From Albula goreensis (Eukaryota > Chordata > Actinopteri > Albuliformes > Albulidae), in assembly GCA_022829145.1 (NCBI GenBank), contig CM040763.1:14369141-14433140 (forward strand): 64,000 nt of DNA. The letters run 5' to 3'. Of this stretch, positions 55,005-64,000 are shown piece by piece. The notes under the pieces are model-generated. The model was not told the DNA's origin. It did not search any database and was given only the letters and a program-made list of their open reading frames with translations. The stretch's first letter is position 1. Every line of letters starts with the position of its first letter. The position numbers were made by a program, and so were the translations under genes.

Positions 55005-55260
55005 AATCCTCGCTTATTTATAACTTGTTTGCGGACATTACTTTCTTTTGGCTGAAAAATTCAAAGACGGCTGAAAACTTTCTACAGTTTGTTTTGCTTT
55101 GAAAATGATTGCAACAGTAAACAAAGCATTTCAGTCGGAGAAAACAAAAAATAAAAACAAAATAACAGGCAAATATTTGGCTGGATTCACTCAGCGCTTG
55201 TTAAAAAGCTGTTTAATGACCAATTACTTTTCTTGTGCTTGGAATTCTAAAAGCTTTCTC
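55005..55260. other. candidate conserved non-coding element
   Basis: Repeat-poor AT-rich block with GCTTATTTATAAC, GTAAACAAAGC (forkhead-like), AACAAAATAACAGG (SOX/MEIS-like) and GACCAATTAC words. It reads like an enhancer. Conservation untested. Confidence 0.3.
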
Positions 55261-57367
55261 TGGGATCCATTTAACTCATTTTTCCAGAACAAATTTTAAG
55301 CAAAGGACACTTTTAAGTGACAGGTTTAAGGTAACAAGTAAATACAATTTGAGAATACAGTGAGTGTTGCTTGTTAAAATTGTGGCCCTAAAATGCTTTG
55401 AGATACACACATATTAGAGTGTGTCTTTCTCATAATTCTATGAAAACTGAAGGCTTGTTACACATGATCTTAAGCTTTTGGAATGTAACCAAAGGAGTCA
55501 TCAGATGCAACAACACACCAACAGGGAGTCCAACTATAGCCTTGAAAACACCTATAAGTAAACATGTTAGTGACCATACTACATCTCTAACACACAAACC
55601 CCCTAGAATGTGAATCACCTCTCACACCCATTCACTCAGATCCATGATAAGCAACGACTGAACCATGAGTGCTATAGCATCAATGGGATGACCAAACACC
55701 ATTCACGCAGCATGTTTCAGCTCCATTGAAGACAACCCCTCAGCATTTCTTTAATCCAATTTTCACTGACATGGCAGGCTGTCAAATGATGCTACAGCAT
55801 TAAAGATACATCATGCTAACAAGACTCTTTTCTGATTTGGCAAAAATATTAAAAACTACCCGATGCTTAACAAGGAATCAAAGATCAATGAAAGTGCTGA
55901 TTATGTATTTAATGAAATTCACCTGTTCACAGCATCTTCTTTACAGGCATGAGATCAGATGGCACATATTCTGGAGACAGTATGTATAGGTCAAAATGAA
56001 ATAGACTGTGCTGTGATCAAAGGTACGTTCGCACAGAGAAACTCACCAGCAGCAGTGCCACTCTCTTCATGGTTCTGTTACCCATTCTTCTGAGACAGGG
56101 GAATCTCCCCTGCCGCGACGCAAACTCAAGAAAGCACTGCTACCACAGAACTGGACTGACGGAGCGATGCGGTTTGGAAGGTGCTTCTCTATCAGTCGTC
56201 CCACTCTGCCTTTGGACTTCACAAATGGGAGACAAATCTCTGTCTATAGTTTCTCTCGGGTCACTACCAGAAGACTGCTCTACCTGGTCTCTCTCCTTCT
56301 CTATGGTCACCACTCAGACTACCCTACCCAGTGCCTCTCCCTCTCGCTGTCCACTAGCAGGCTGCTCTATTGGGCGTCTGTCAGCTCTCACTGAAGCTGC
56401 ATCTGCTGCTCTCCCACACAAACAAGTGGCGTGCTCCGCATTGGCCGGCGCGTCTGTGTGGCCGCCTCTATAGGAGGCCCGGAGACACGTTGCTCAGCAC
56501 AAAAGACACATTCCAGGCGCCCGGCGGAGGTCACTCTGGGCTGACCCAAAAACAATTGCTCCCCGCTCCCAGGGCCCTGGAGCGCGAGACGACAGACGCC
56601 CCTCTCAGAGTACCTGTACGACATCGACACACATTTGTTCCCTACAGCGGGTGAGAGGGAGCCATAAATCTGGCTCTGTAACATTTCCCTTCATTCGCTG
56701 CCCCAGGGGAGGGGAAACGTCTTTCAGGGCACTAATGGAGAGGGACGGCAGGCTGACTTTATCGCAGCCGAGATGATCAGGGCTCCATTGTCACTCTGGG
56801 TTTAATTAGTCCTACCTCTAATTAAGATGGCTTTAACAAGGGCTGGCAGCTGGACCCATTTCAGAGTGACCCAAGTAGCTTTCTCTCTCGGGAGCACAAT
56901 GCAAACACTTGCCCCACCCCTCCACCACCACACACTCATCTCTGAGGGGGTGGTCTGATTGTTAAAGCCTAAGGTCAGAGGCTCCATAGAGGTGCTGTTT
57001 CACACAGTCACCAGCCTCAGTCACTGTAAGCCCATAACCACTACGGCTCCACTGTGGTAAATCTCAACTTATGGGATGTGCTTTTACAAGAAAACAATGA
57101 TCATGAATAACGACCTCACAATGGAGAGGATTTGTGAAATGATAAAACCCCTAAAGACACACTGAAGGGTTGGCCGTAGGAGTTTTAATGGTTATATCAA
57201 TATTTTCTGAGTGCAACACCATCTCTTGAATGTGTCATCCGATTAATTTTTTTCCTTTTCTTCTTTGATCATAAATGATGCAGGATTACACCAGTTAAAC
57301 TTAAAGGTCATGTTAAATGCATCTGGGGAAAATTTTGTGTCAAAGTTACGGTTGTGACTGTGTTTGC

Positions 57368-57381
57368 CCACTAGAGGGAGC
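57368..57381 (+). promoter_or_regulatory. CTCF-like site
   Basis: CCACTAGAGGGAGC, one mismatch from CCASYAGRKGGCRS, about 450 bases past the alpha exon donor. Motif match only. Confidence 0.4.
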
Positions 57382-57820
57382 CAATTACCATGGGACATGA
57401 GCAGAAATGAGGAAGTTTCACCACCTTCCTAATCCAACTGAACTAAGATTCAATAAGTTTACAAGAAACAGACAAATGAGAGTGTTTCCTTAAAAAGTCA
57501 GCAGGAGAAATTCATAGGCGAACATCCACAACTTCAATAACACACTGGTTTAAAAATAAGAAACTGTGAGGGGCAGTTTTGTGTACATGTATATCAGGTG
57601 TATATGAGCTGCTATTGAGAGTGATGCTTCATAAACCTTTTAATAGACGGAACTAAAATGATCTTTTCAATACCTCACTTGAAACAAATGAAAAGATTCT
57701 CTCTGCACTGGAGAAAAAAAAGGATGGTTCAAAGGAGTGAACTAACTGATAACACAGAAGTTCTGGCCATTATTTGGTTTCATGAAACGTCACTCTCCCA
57801 TTATTGTTGTGCGGTAATTT

Positions 57821-57826
57821 TTTTAC
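57821..57826 (-). other. fbxw7: 5' splice site (donor) of the alpha exon
   Basis: Minus-strand AAAACAAAG is followed by GTAAAA, with GT at 57826-57825. The cut falls after a complete Lys codon (phase 0). This matches the shared downstream exon, which must accept alpha, beta and gamma first exons in the same phase. Confidence 0.8.
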
Positions 57827-58453
57827 CTTTGTTTTGAAGAGCGAGGACGGGGTTCGAGGGTGCTGCTCTAAGGACACCTCCATGTTGTCATTGGGGTCAG
57901 AGGCACTGTTCCTGAGTGAAGGGGAGTGGAGGCGCCGGCCCCCCTCCCCATCCTCTTCCCGCCCGCTGTCCTCCGAATGCTCAAAGTCATCGCTGTCCTG
58001 GTCCATCTCCTCCTCTTCCTCATCCTCCTCATCCTCCCCCCCCTCTTCTTCCTCCTCGTCCTCTTCCTCCTCTCTGTCTTGGTGCTCGTCGTCGAGGCGG
58101 CGGTCGCTGTTGTTGTTCTCCTCCCCGTCCTCCGCCTCCTCCCGCTGTTCGGCCTGCCAGGCCCATGCGGCTCCTTTCCTTGGCCCGTTCTCTGTGCTGG
58201 CCTCGCTCTCCCCCGCCGCCGCCCCGGCCGCCGCCTCGGTCTCCGGGCCGTTGCTGGACCCCGCTTCCCTGGCTGGCCACGCGTCCTCGGCCCCGGGCCG
58301 CTGCTGCCGGTCTTCCTCCAGCACGCGGTCCATCTGCTCCTCCTCCTCGCCCTCCTCGCCCGCCTCGTGGGGTGCCCGGGCTGCGGCGGCGTTACCTCGC
58401 GCCGACCCCCCTGGCCGGCGCCGCCTGCTGCCCCCCAGCAGATCTGAGTTCAT
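57827..58453 (-). CDS. fbxw7: FBXW7 alpha-isoform first coding exon (209 codons)
   Basis: This exon encodes the N-terminus specific to FBXW7 alpha, the nucleoplasmic substrate receptor of the SCF ubiquitin ligase that targets phosphorylated cyclin E, MYC, NOTCH and JUN. The ATG (58453-58451) has G at -3. Residues 1-21 (MNSDLLGGSRRRRPGGSARG then N) match my memory of human alpha (MNQELL-GSKRRRTGGSLRGN), including the basic patch at 10-13 and Ser9/Ser17, equivalent to human Ser10/Ser18. EEQMDRVLEED (38-48) matches human EEQMNRVVEEE. The acidic run (126-168) holds EEEEEMDQDSDDF, nearly identical to human. The exon ends with Lys209 at AAG then GTAAAA, phase 0, as needed to join the shared MKRKLDHG exon. 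The human alpha exon encodes about 167 residues, so this one is about 42 longer, through Ala/Glu/Gly-rich low complexity at 22-110. F-box and WD40 repeats are encoded elsewhere. Confidence 0.93.
57850..58450. other. GC/CpG-rich island formed by the alpha exon
   Basis: The alpha exon is very rich in GC and CpG, with GAG/GAC-type codons giving a strong purine/pyrimidine strand asymmetry (about 58000-58080). Because of this, several other frames on both strands are also open for more than 170 codons. Since the exon is entered by splicing, the island is probably coding-driven rather than a promoter. Confidence 0.5.
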
Positions 58454-58522
58454 TTCCAAAAGCCAGCTTGCTACCTCCTGCACCTTCGCTAGGCTGTCTG
58501 AGGATGAGAAGGGCTTGGCATT
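58454..58522 (-). other. fbxw7: alpha-exon leader: open in frame, with a short uORF
   Basis: This is the part of the alpha exon between its splice acceptor and the ATG. Read in the main frame it has no stop and encodes 23 residues (NAKPFSSSDSLAKV, then QEVASWLLE) running straight into MNSDLL, so an ATG in an upstream exon could extend the protein. In another frame, an ATG one base after the splice junction (58521-58519) opens a 10-codon uORF ending at TAG (58491-58489), 35 bases before the main ATG. I recall very similar wording ahead of the mammalian ATG but cannot verify it. Whether this is coding or 5' UTR is undecided. Confidence 0.7.
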
Positions 58523-58583
58523 CTGCACAGAGAGAGAGGGAGAGAGAGACAGAGAGAGGGGGGCTGTTATTAGACTATTAGAC
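58523..58583 (-). other. fbxw7: 3' splice site of the alpha exon
   Basis: On the minus strand a (TC)n-rich tract (about 58560-58529) leads to TGTGCAG, with the AG at 58524-58523 and the exon starting at 58522. The tract is a near-perfect CT microsatellite. Two adjacent copies of GTCTAATA (58583-58576 and 58575-58568) fit the branch-point consensus, roughly 45-55 bases before the AG. The acceptor shows that alpha transcripts must begin in a further exon upstream (above 58583 or beyond the window), as with the distant non-coding exon of mammalian FBXW7 alpha. Confidence 0.8.
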
Positions 58584-58736
58584 TCGTTTCAATAAACCCC
58601 ACAAACACCCTCCAATATACTCTACACACCAATGCTGTTTACCCAAGGAGAGGGTCAGGACGGCTCTAAGAGCGCTTTTAATTGCCAATAACAACCCATC
58701 TTTTATTCATGCTTCTCATGAGCTTGAGACGATGAA

Positions 58737-58756
58737 TTTTTTTTTTTTTTTTTTTT
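58737..58756 (+). repeat. poly-T run (20 T)
   Basis: Homopolymer, equivalent to an A run on the gene's strand. No element body recognised. Confidence 0.9.
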
Positions 58757-59743
58757 AAATGGACATCAGTGCTGGACAAAGATCAGAGAGGATTTGATGA
58801 TCTCAAACAAAGGAGTGCTTTTCAAGGTGTGCTGCAGTGCTCACAATGGGCCTGAAAAGCCTTAGTCAGCAGCACCGTTGAGCTCCAAAAACCCCAAGAC
58901 TTACAAAACACAGCAGCCATTCAAATGCAGGTTTCTCAAAACATCACAGAACATCCCCCGATTAAGGATTAATATTTCATTAAGGGCGTTAAATGGGCCA
59001 TTCACTCAGGCCTGGAGAAGAATACAGATTAATAAAGAAGGTGAAGAGTACTGACAAAACACAGGCTTAATGCGGAGTGAAAGCAGCTTACCACACAAAC
59101 TGCTCCTGTCAGGTGAAAGAGAGTTTACTACACAAACCTTCATATCGTCTTTTGTTAGGTGTGACTACTGGTCAAAGACTCGTGACAGACTGACTAATTT
59201 GAGGGGTGGAAGTGTAAAAATGCTTGCAGATGAGACAGATCAATAGAGAAACGCAAAGCCCTGCTTCCAGAGAAAGATGGAGTGGGACTGTAATTACAAG
59301 GGCGGTATTTTTCATCCGCCCCGTCTGTGTTTTCCAGTTACTGATATCCTGGGTGATCCATCAGCAACCGGGCCAAGCCTCAGCAGAATCCTGATTGTGC
59401 CACAGAACAGCAAACACTAATGTGCCATCTCACTGTCTCAAAGGCTGTGCAAAGGGGGATCTGTTTACTGTCATTACAATTTAAGTAGTATGCATTCCAT
59501 ACAAAAAATACGAAAATAATGAACACATTTACTCTGAACTGAACTTTCATTGCTATTTCATCTCAAATGTCAAGCTTTTCACTTATAAATGGTTCCTTTT
59601 TGAGAGCTGCTGTGATAATCCAGAGACACGCCAAGTTTTTTCCCACTACCTGCTGGGAAAGCAGCCAGAATGCCATCAAGACCTGCAATAGGTCATTATT
59701 TGCAGATAATAAATGAGCACTGTAAAAGATTTGTTGTTTCTGA

Positions 59744-59757
59744 CCAGCAGAGGGAGC
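59744..59757 (+). promoter_or_regulatory. CTCF-like site
   Basis: CCAGCAGAGGGAGC, inside TGACCAGCAGAGGGAGCTG, one core mismatch from CCASYAGRKGGCRS and with a good 5' flank. About 1.2 kb upstream of the alpha exon. Confidence 0.45.
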
Positions 59758-59858
59758 TGCTCCCTCAAGTCTGACCGTGGTTGAACCAAGCTTCGCATCA
59801 GCAGTATCATTTCAAATCTAGGCTCTTATTTATGCAAGACAATCAAAAGAAAACCGAC

Positions 59859-59884
59859 CGTGCGTGCGTGCGTGCGTGCATGCA
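59859..59884 (+). repeat. (CGTG)n microsatellite
   Basis: Five to six units of CGTG followed by CATGCAAG. Short tetranucleotide repeat. Confidence 0.85.
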
Positions 59885-61609
59885 AGGGCGTTGGCTCCAC
59901 CCAATCATCTCTCAGTCCCACACAACCCCAGGGAGCAGATTCTCACCATTACAAAGTTAAGCTCTATGAACTCCACCTTGACCCCTAACCCCAATTCGGC
60001 CCTTGTATTTTTTCATCTCCACCTACTCGGTGGAGTCTACACACCACTTGTGGGTCTCATTCCCCAGCTGGCACAGATGAACCCTTCACTGACAATAGAG
60101 AGCACCGCCAAGTGGTCATTAGTACTCCATACAAGACAACAAGCAAGCTCATCAAATCAGACCCATGGTGACCGAAAAAATCAATTAGCCCACTTTAACA
60201 GATTGACAGCATTTATGATTGTAAGTGTTTTGGGCATCTTTGCTATTTAGGTCAAAGAGCCAGCCGCCTCTCACTCAACGTTTCAAGAGGGGGAGAAATT
60301 AGGGATAATCAAGAGGAAAGGATCCACTTGAGGAGAGAGGAGATGACTTTGGGCATATTGAACATACTCAAGCTTAATGTGGCATTAATGGGAAAAACCC
60401 ATTAGAATTCTCAAAGCCCTGCTTTACTGCATTTTAGGGGTGTGTGAATTAATGGAATCAAGGAGCACAAGAGTGCCTTATTGGTATTTCATGAGACGGC
60501 CACAATTGCCTCCTTTCACAAATGAATACACATGCTGATGGACTTCCACTAACACTCTCTGTATAAATACCTAGATAATTGACAAAATCAGGTTGACACC
60601 ATTTTCCAGAAATAATTAGAGCAATAATATCCAGATCCCTGTAGAATAACTGTGCACTGAGCCTACAATGTAATCAATGAAGTTTAATCTTTCAATCTGT
60701 CATTCCTCAGGTATGTGTGTGTGTCCTGGTTTTCTTCCACATGCATTTTATATAGAAGGAACACGCGTGTCTTTGGATTTATTGTCCATTTGAAGCTATG
60801 TCGAAATTAACTTCAAACTAGCAAGCCAAATGAAAAAGACTCTTCACCTTTGCAGGACGTGTATGGTGTTCGTTTAAAAAGATACATCATTGAACACGAC
60901 AGACAACAGAATGTGAATGGAGGGAAATATTTTGTATTGCTTCTTGGATTCACTCATCATTTAATATTTTTTCTTATATATAGTTATTTCCCAGATACTA
61001 TTCCTCATGTTCCTGCATGAGTAATAATGAAGAAAAAAAAAGTCAGGAAGTGTTCAGCAGGTCTCCAAGAAAGACATTTCTATGAATTACTGTAGTTCTC
61101 TCCAGCGTTTGCTGCTTGTAATTTCATGCTACAGCCCGCAGAGGGAGAAGTTGCATTAAAAAGACATGCAGAAGAATGCTTTGGAATTAGACACCAGTCA
61201 AACATAACAATGGTCTTTCTCACAAAGATCTGAAGTACAGCACTGAGAACTGTATCACAACTCCACACTAATCGGAAGATGATAATTCAAATTTTTTTAA
61301 ATTAGCATGAGACAAAGTTTGGCCTTACAGCTGCTGAATATACATACACAGTACTCTACATACATGTTAGTTCAAGCACCAATACTTGTTAAAAATTATG
61401 ACATTTATCTTAAACACCCACATTGTCAATGGCTGAATTTTACCCCATGAAAAAAGTAAGATATTTCTCACCTAAAGCCATCATTATAGCCTGATGTGAA
61501 GTTTTAAAAGAGTACTGAGGAAAGTACTGATCTCAGCTCCAATTACCTGTAAAGTTTCCTCTGGTGCTGATTCATCAAAGCAGTCGCTTGCAAGACTGGA
61601 GCACAATGT

Positions 61610-61740
61610 GAGAAGGAAATTCCTCTAAAGATAATTGGGTTTAACTGCCATTACTTCCCTTCAGCTTTCTAATGGCCGTTTAATGTTCGTACAGCTGCTT
61701 AATTACTCTCGTTAAAACCTCTCGCTATCTGTGGTCGGAG
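61610..61740. other. candidate conserved non-coding element
   Basis: Repeat-free AT-rich block with GATAATTGGG, GGCCGTTTAATG and GCTGCTTAATTACTC words. Homeodomain-type cores dominate. Texture only. Confidence 0.3.
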
Positions 61741-61977
61741 ACTGTTCGGAGAAATGCAAAACCATACTGACTGACAGCATCAGTGGTCTTAAAAATATTC
61801 AATTAAGTGACACAGTGTAACTTGTTCATCAAGTCCTTACAACACAGACGGCAGGGGAATAAACACATACAATGTAGTGAAAAATCAATGAAATTTAATT
61901 AGGAATTGTAATGTTCTATACAAATGCAATAAAAGCCAGGAGACATTGCCATCTCTTCCACAAGTATACTACAGTTC

Positions 61978-61991
61978 CCACCAAAGGGCGG
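61978..61991 (+). promoter_or_regulatory. CTCF-like site
   Basis: CCACCAAAGGGCGG, one mismatch from CCASYAGRKGGCRS. Motif match only. Confidence 0.35.
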
Positions 61992-63719
61992 TAGTCAAGA
62001 GTGAATGGGGGGTTACAACCTCCATTCCCCCATTGTAAATGGGATCTTATTGCAGCGCCTCTAAAAACAGTTTAATAGAACTGCTTTTACAATTTAACTT
62101 TTATATCTATCACTTTCTCATACTATCCCTCCATTCCCTTTTATTTGTTCTCTGCTTTAATGGCATGTCATTAATCTTGCTCGTCATATTCTCCCTTGTA
62201 TATTTTTTTGATGAACTTCTTTTACTGTGTTATCGGAAAGGTGCTGTAAAAACAATACAAAATCTTTCAATCAAACCCTGATGACCCATGGGTCAATCTT
62301 CTGCACATAAAATGTGTTCTTGGAATGGACTCAAACGATATTATATGGAATAAGATCCTATTTTATACAACACTTATTTTTCATCCCATGAAGATAGCCA
62401 GGGCCATGTCTGTGTGATAGACACCATAACTAATCTGAGATGGAAGTTTACATCCAAACGATGGAAACTGTATACGAGTATTTTTGCACAGTGCAGAGCG
62501 ATATCCGGCTATGCATCAAGGACTCATGATATGAGTTGGCGTCACGTGATGTGCATTCAGTCCTAACTTAAGCAGCAAAGCACTGTAACAACAATCCAGT
62601 CAATGTTAGCGCTGGACAGCTGAAGTTGTCCTTACATGCCTCACCTACATTACATAATGTATCCACTGTTTCAGCAAAAGGGAGGCAGCTTCTGAACTGT
62701 CAGGTTTAAGACTGCCATGGTTTCTGCCACAGCCCACATCTGTGCCCTGAAGGGTACACCTCCACAGGGTTCCCTTTTTCAGATCTACTCTACTCCATGA
62801 TGTGTCCATAAATCAGCCAGTTTGTACATTAAAAAGGGATTACTGGAAAAGCACATTCAAGGGGGGCTGAGATAGAAAAGCCCAGCATGAGGCATGATGA
62901 CTTCCAATTTGCAGGCATACAAAAGAACAGACATTTCAGGCCTACATCAGGTATACATTCGATTCTGGTCATTTTAAGTAATGCCACTGCCAGCATATTA
63001 ACACAAATCAACACTGCATTCACTACTGACACGACTGACATGAGTTCCTGACAGTGCATCCAAATAAAGCACTTTCTTGGAGTTCATTATCTTAATGAGT
63101 GTCCCGTAAACAAAGCACATTCTAAGCTTCATAATCTAGTATCCATGCAATAAACAGTGGTCGAGAAATGAGCAGTAGTATTTCAGAACACTGCCTTAGG
63201 TGCTTTGAAATAAGAAGTTCTTCACAGCGTGACAAAACCTTTACTGTCAAAGAGAAAAAGCAAGTGGAATAGGCTAGAAATGAAGTCAACACACATTCAA
63301 AAAAAAAAAAAAACAGAAAATACAGAAACATCTTTAAAAAAATCAATATTGGGTTTGTGTCTCATTTTGTTAAGGCACTGATCTTGTGTAGCTCTAATTT
63401 GTAGCCTCACGTGTCATGTGGTTCTTCTGCTTTCCCATCATGCCAAACAGCATCAGGACTGGCCTACCCAGTCACCCATTCAGACTCATTCCTCCAGCGT
63501 GCCAACTGATCAGCTTTCCAGAGCCGTTTCAGAGGACAATTAGGCTTATTACTCCCTGCGTGATAAAGCACCGGCACCAATGTAAATGCACAAGCTCCAG
63601 GCATCCTTTCAAAACACGAGCAGGAAGAGATGCAGAGAAAACAAAACAGATGCCCTCAGTCTTATCTACAGCAGAGAACACATTGTATATTGCTATAGTA
63701 ATCATTGTTATTATTCAGC

Positions 63720-63736
63720 TTTTTTTTTTTTTTTTT
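63720..63736 (+). repeat. poly-T run
   Basis: An uninterrupted T run after ATTATTCAGC. No element recognised. Confidence 0.9.
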
Positions 63737-64000
63737 ACTCCAGCCACTGCACTCAGGTAACTGAATAGTGAAGCATATGTGTGACACTAAGACTGACAGT
63801 CTACAAATCAAATCATTAACAATCAGAGTCGTATAACAGAACTGAACAAATCCACAGAACCTTTGCCACCTTCATAAAGAGCATAAATATTAAGGGATGT
63901 GTTAAGGGTTCAGTGGCTTTGCAGTGTCCATCCACATAATACTAGGGTGCCGGGTCAATTCAGGATGCGCCATTTTAGAGACCTGACACAGCGACATCTC

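Larger units (their letters stand above)
52911..57820. other. intron just downstream of the alpha exon
   Basis: It contains a CNE-like block (55005-55260), a CTCF-like site (57368-57381) and AT-rich sequence at 53810-53960. No exon recognised. Open frames on both strands (for example 53360-53785 plus, 56069-56473 plus) resemble nothing I know. Confidence 0.4.
58584..64000. other. intron upstream of the alpha exon
   Basis: No exon recognised, though a small non-coding leader exon could not be seen by eye. It holds a T run (58737-58756), a GTGC microsatellite (59859-59884), two CTCF-like sites, a CNE-like block (61610-61740) and A/T homopolymers at 63300-63313 and 63720-63736. Confidence 0.4.

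Noticed and set aside
57804..58595. Plus-strand open frames of 263, 221 and 173 codons over the alpha exon
   Set aside because: They are Ser-, Pro- and Leu-rich mirror images of the GC-rich acidic coding exon on the minus strand; none resembles a protein family.
1..64000. CRISPR arrays, operons, insertion sequences, rRNA genes or intact retrotransposons
   Set aside because: No regularly spaced repeats, no bacterial-style gene packing, and no long reverse-transcriptase, integrase or transposase frame were seen.

Overview
This window looks like intron-rich vertebrate DNA, most likely from a ray-finned fish. It has long AT-rich non-coding stretches, splice-bounded coding islands, simple repeats (a TG run, long poly-A runs), old tRNA-derived SINE relics, and a GATCCTAGATCAGC-type repeat that I know from teleost genomes. 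There are no operons, ribosome-binding sites or prokaryotic genes.

The only gene I can name with confidence is fbxw7 (F-box/WD40 substrate receptor of the SCF ubiquitin ligase), on the minus strand. Two of its alternative first coding exons are visible. The alpha-specific exon (coding 58453 down to 57827) encodes a basic patch, a long acidic tract and the conserved EEEEEMDQ-SDDF block. The gamma-specific exon (41261 down to 41094) ends in the diagnostic IIAQGLPFCRRR. Both end in phase 0 at a GT donor, as they must to join the shared exon beginning MKRKLDHG. A third, weak similarity at 1588 to 1358 resembles the beta-specific exon, but it has an upstream in-frame stop, no usable ATG and no clear donor, so it may be a relic. 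The shared F-box and WD40 exons are not in the window; on this strand they would lie beyond position 1.

Layout, right to left in the direction of transcription: 64000-58523 intron upstream of the alpha exon; 58522-57827 alpha exon in a GC-rich island; 57826-41262 intron and presumed gamma promoter; 41261-41094 gamma exon in a second CpG-rich patch; 41093-1589 a roughly 39 kb intron; 1588-1358 the beta-like stretch; 1357-1 intron. The introns carry several stretches with the look of conserved non-coding elements, CTCF-like sites, SINE relics and small inverted repeats. These assignments are by eye and are marked as tentative.

Biologically, the alternative first exons would give FBXW7 proteins with the same degron-binding WD40 propeller but different N-termini and locations (alpha nucleoplasm, beta ER/cytoplasm, gamma nucleolus in mammals). 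I found no convincing previously undescribed system. The most interesting points are the apparent decay of the beta exon, the open reading frame plus a short uORF ahead of the alpha ATG, and the expanded alpha N-terminus.
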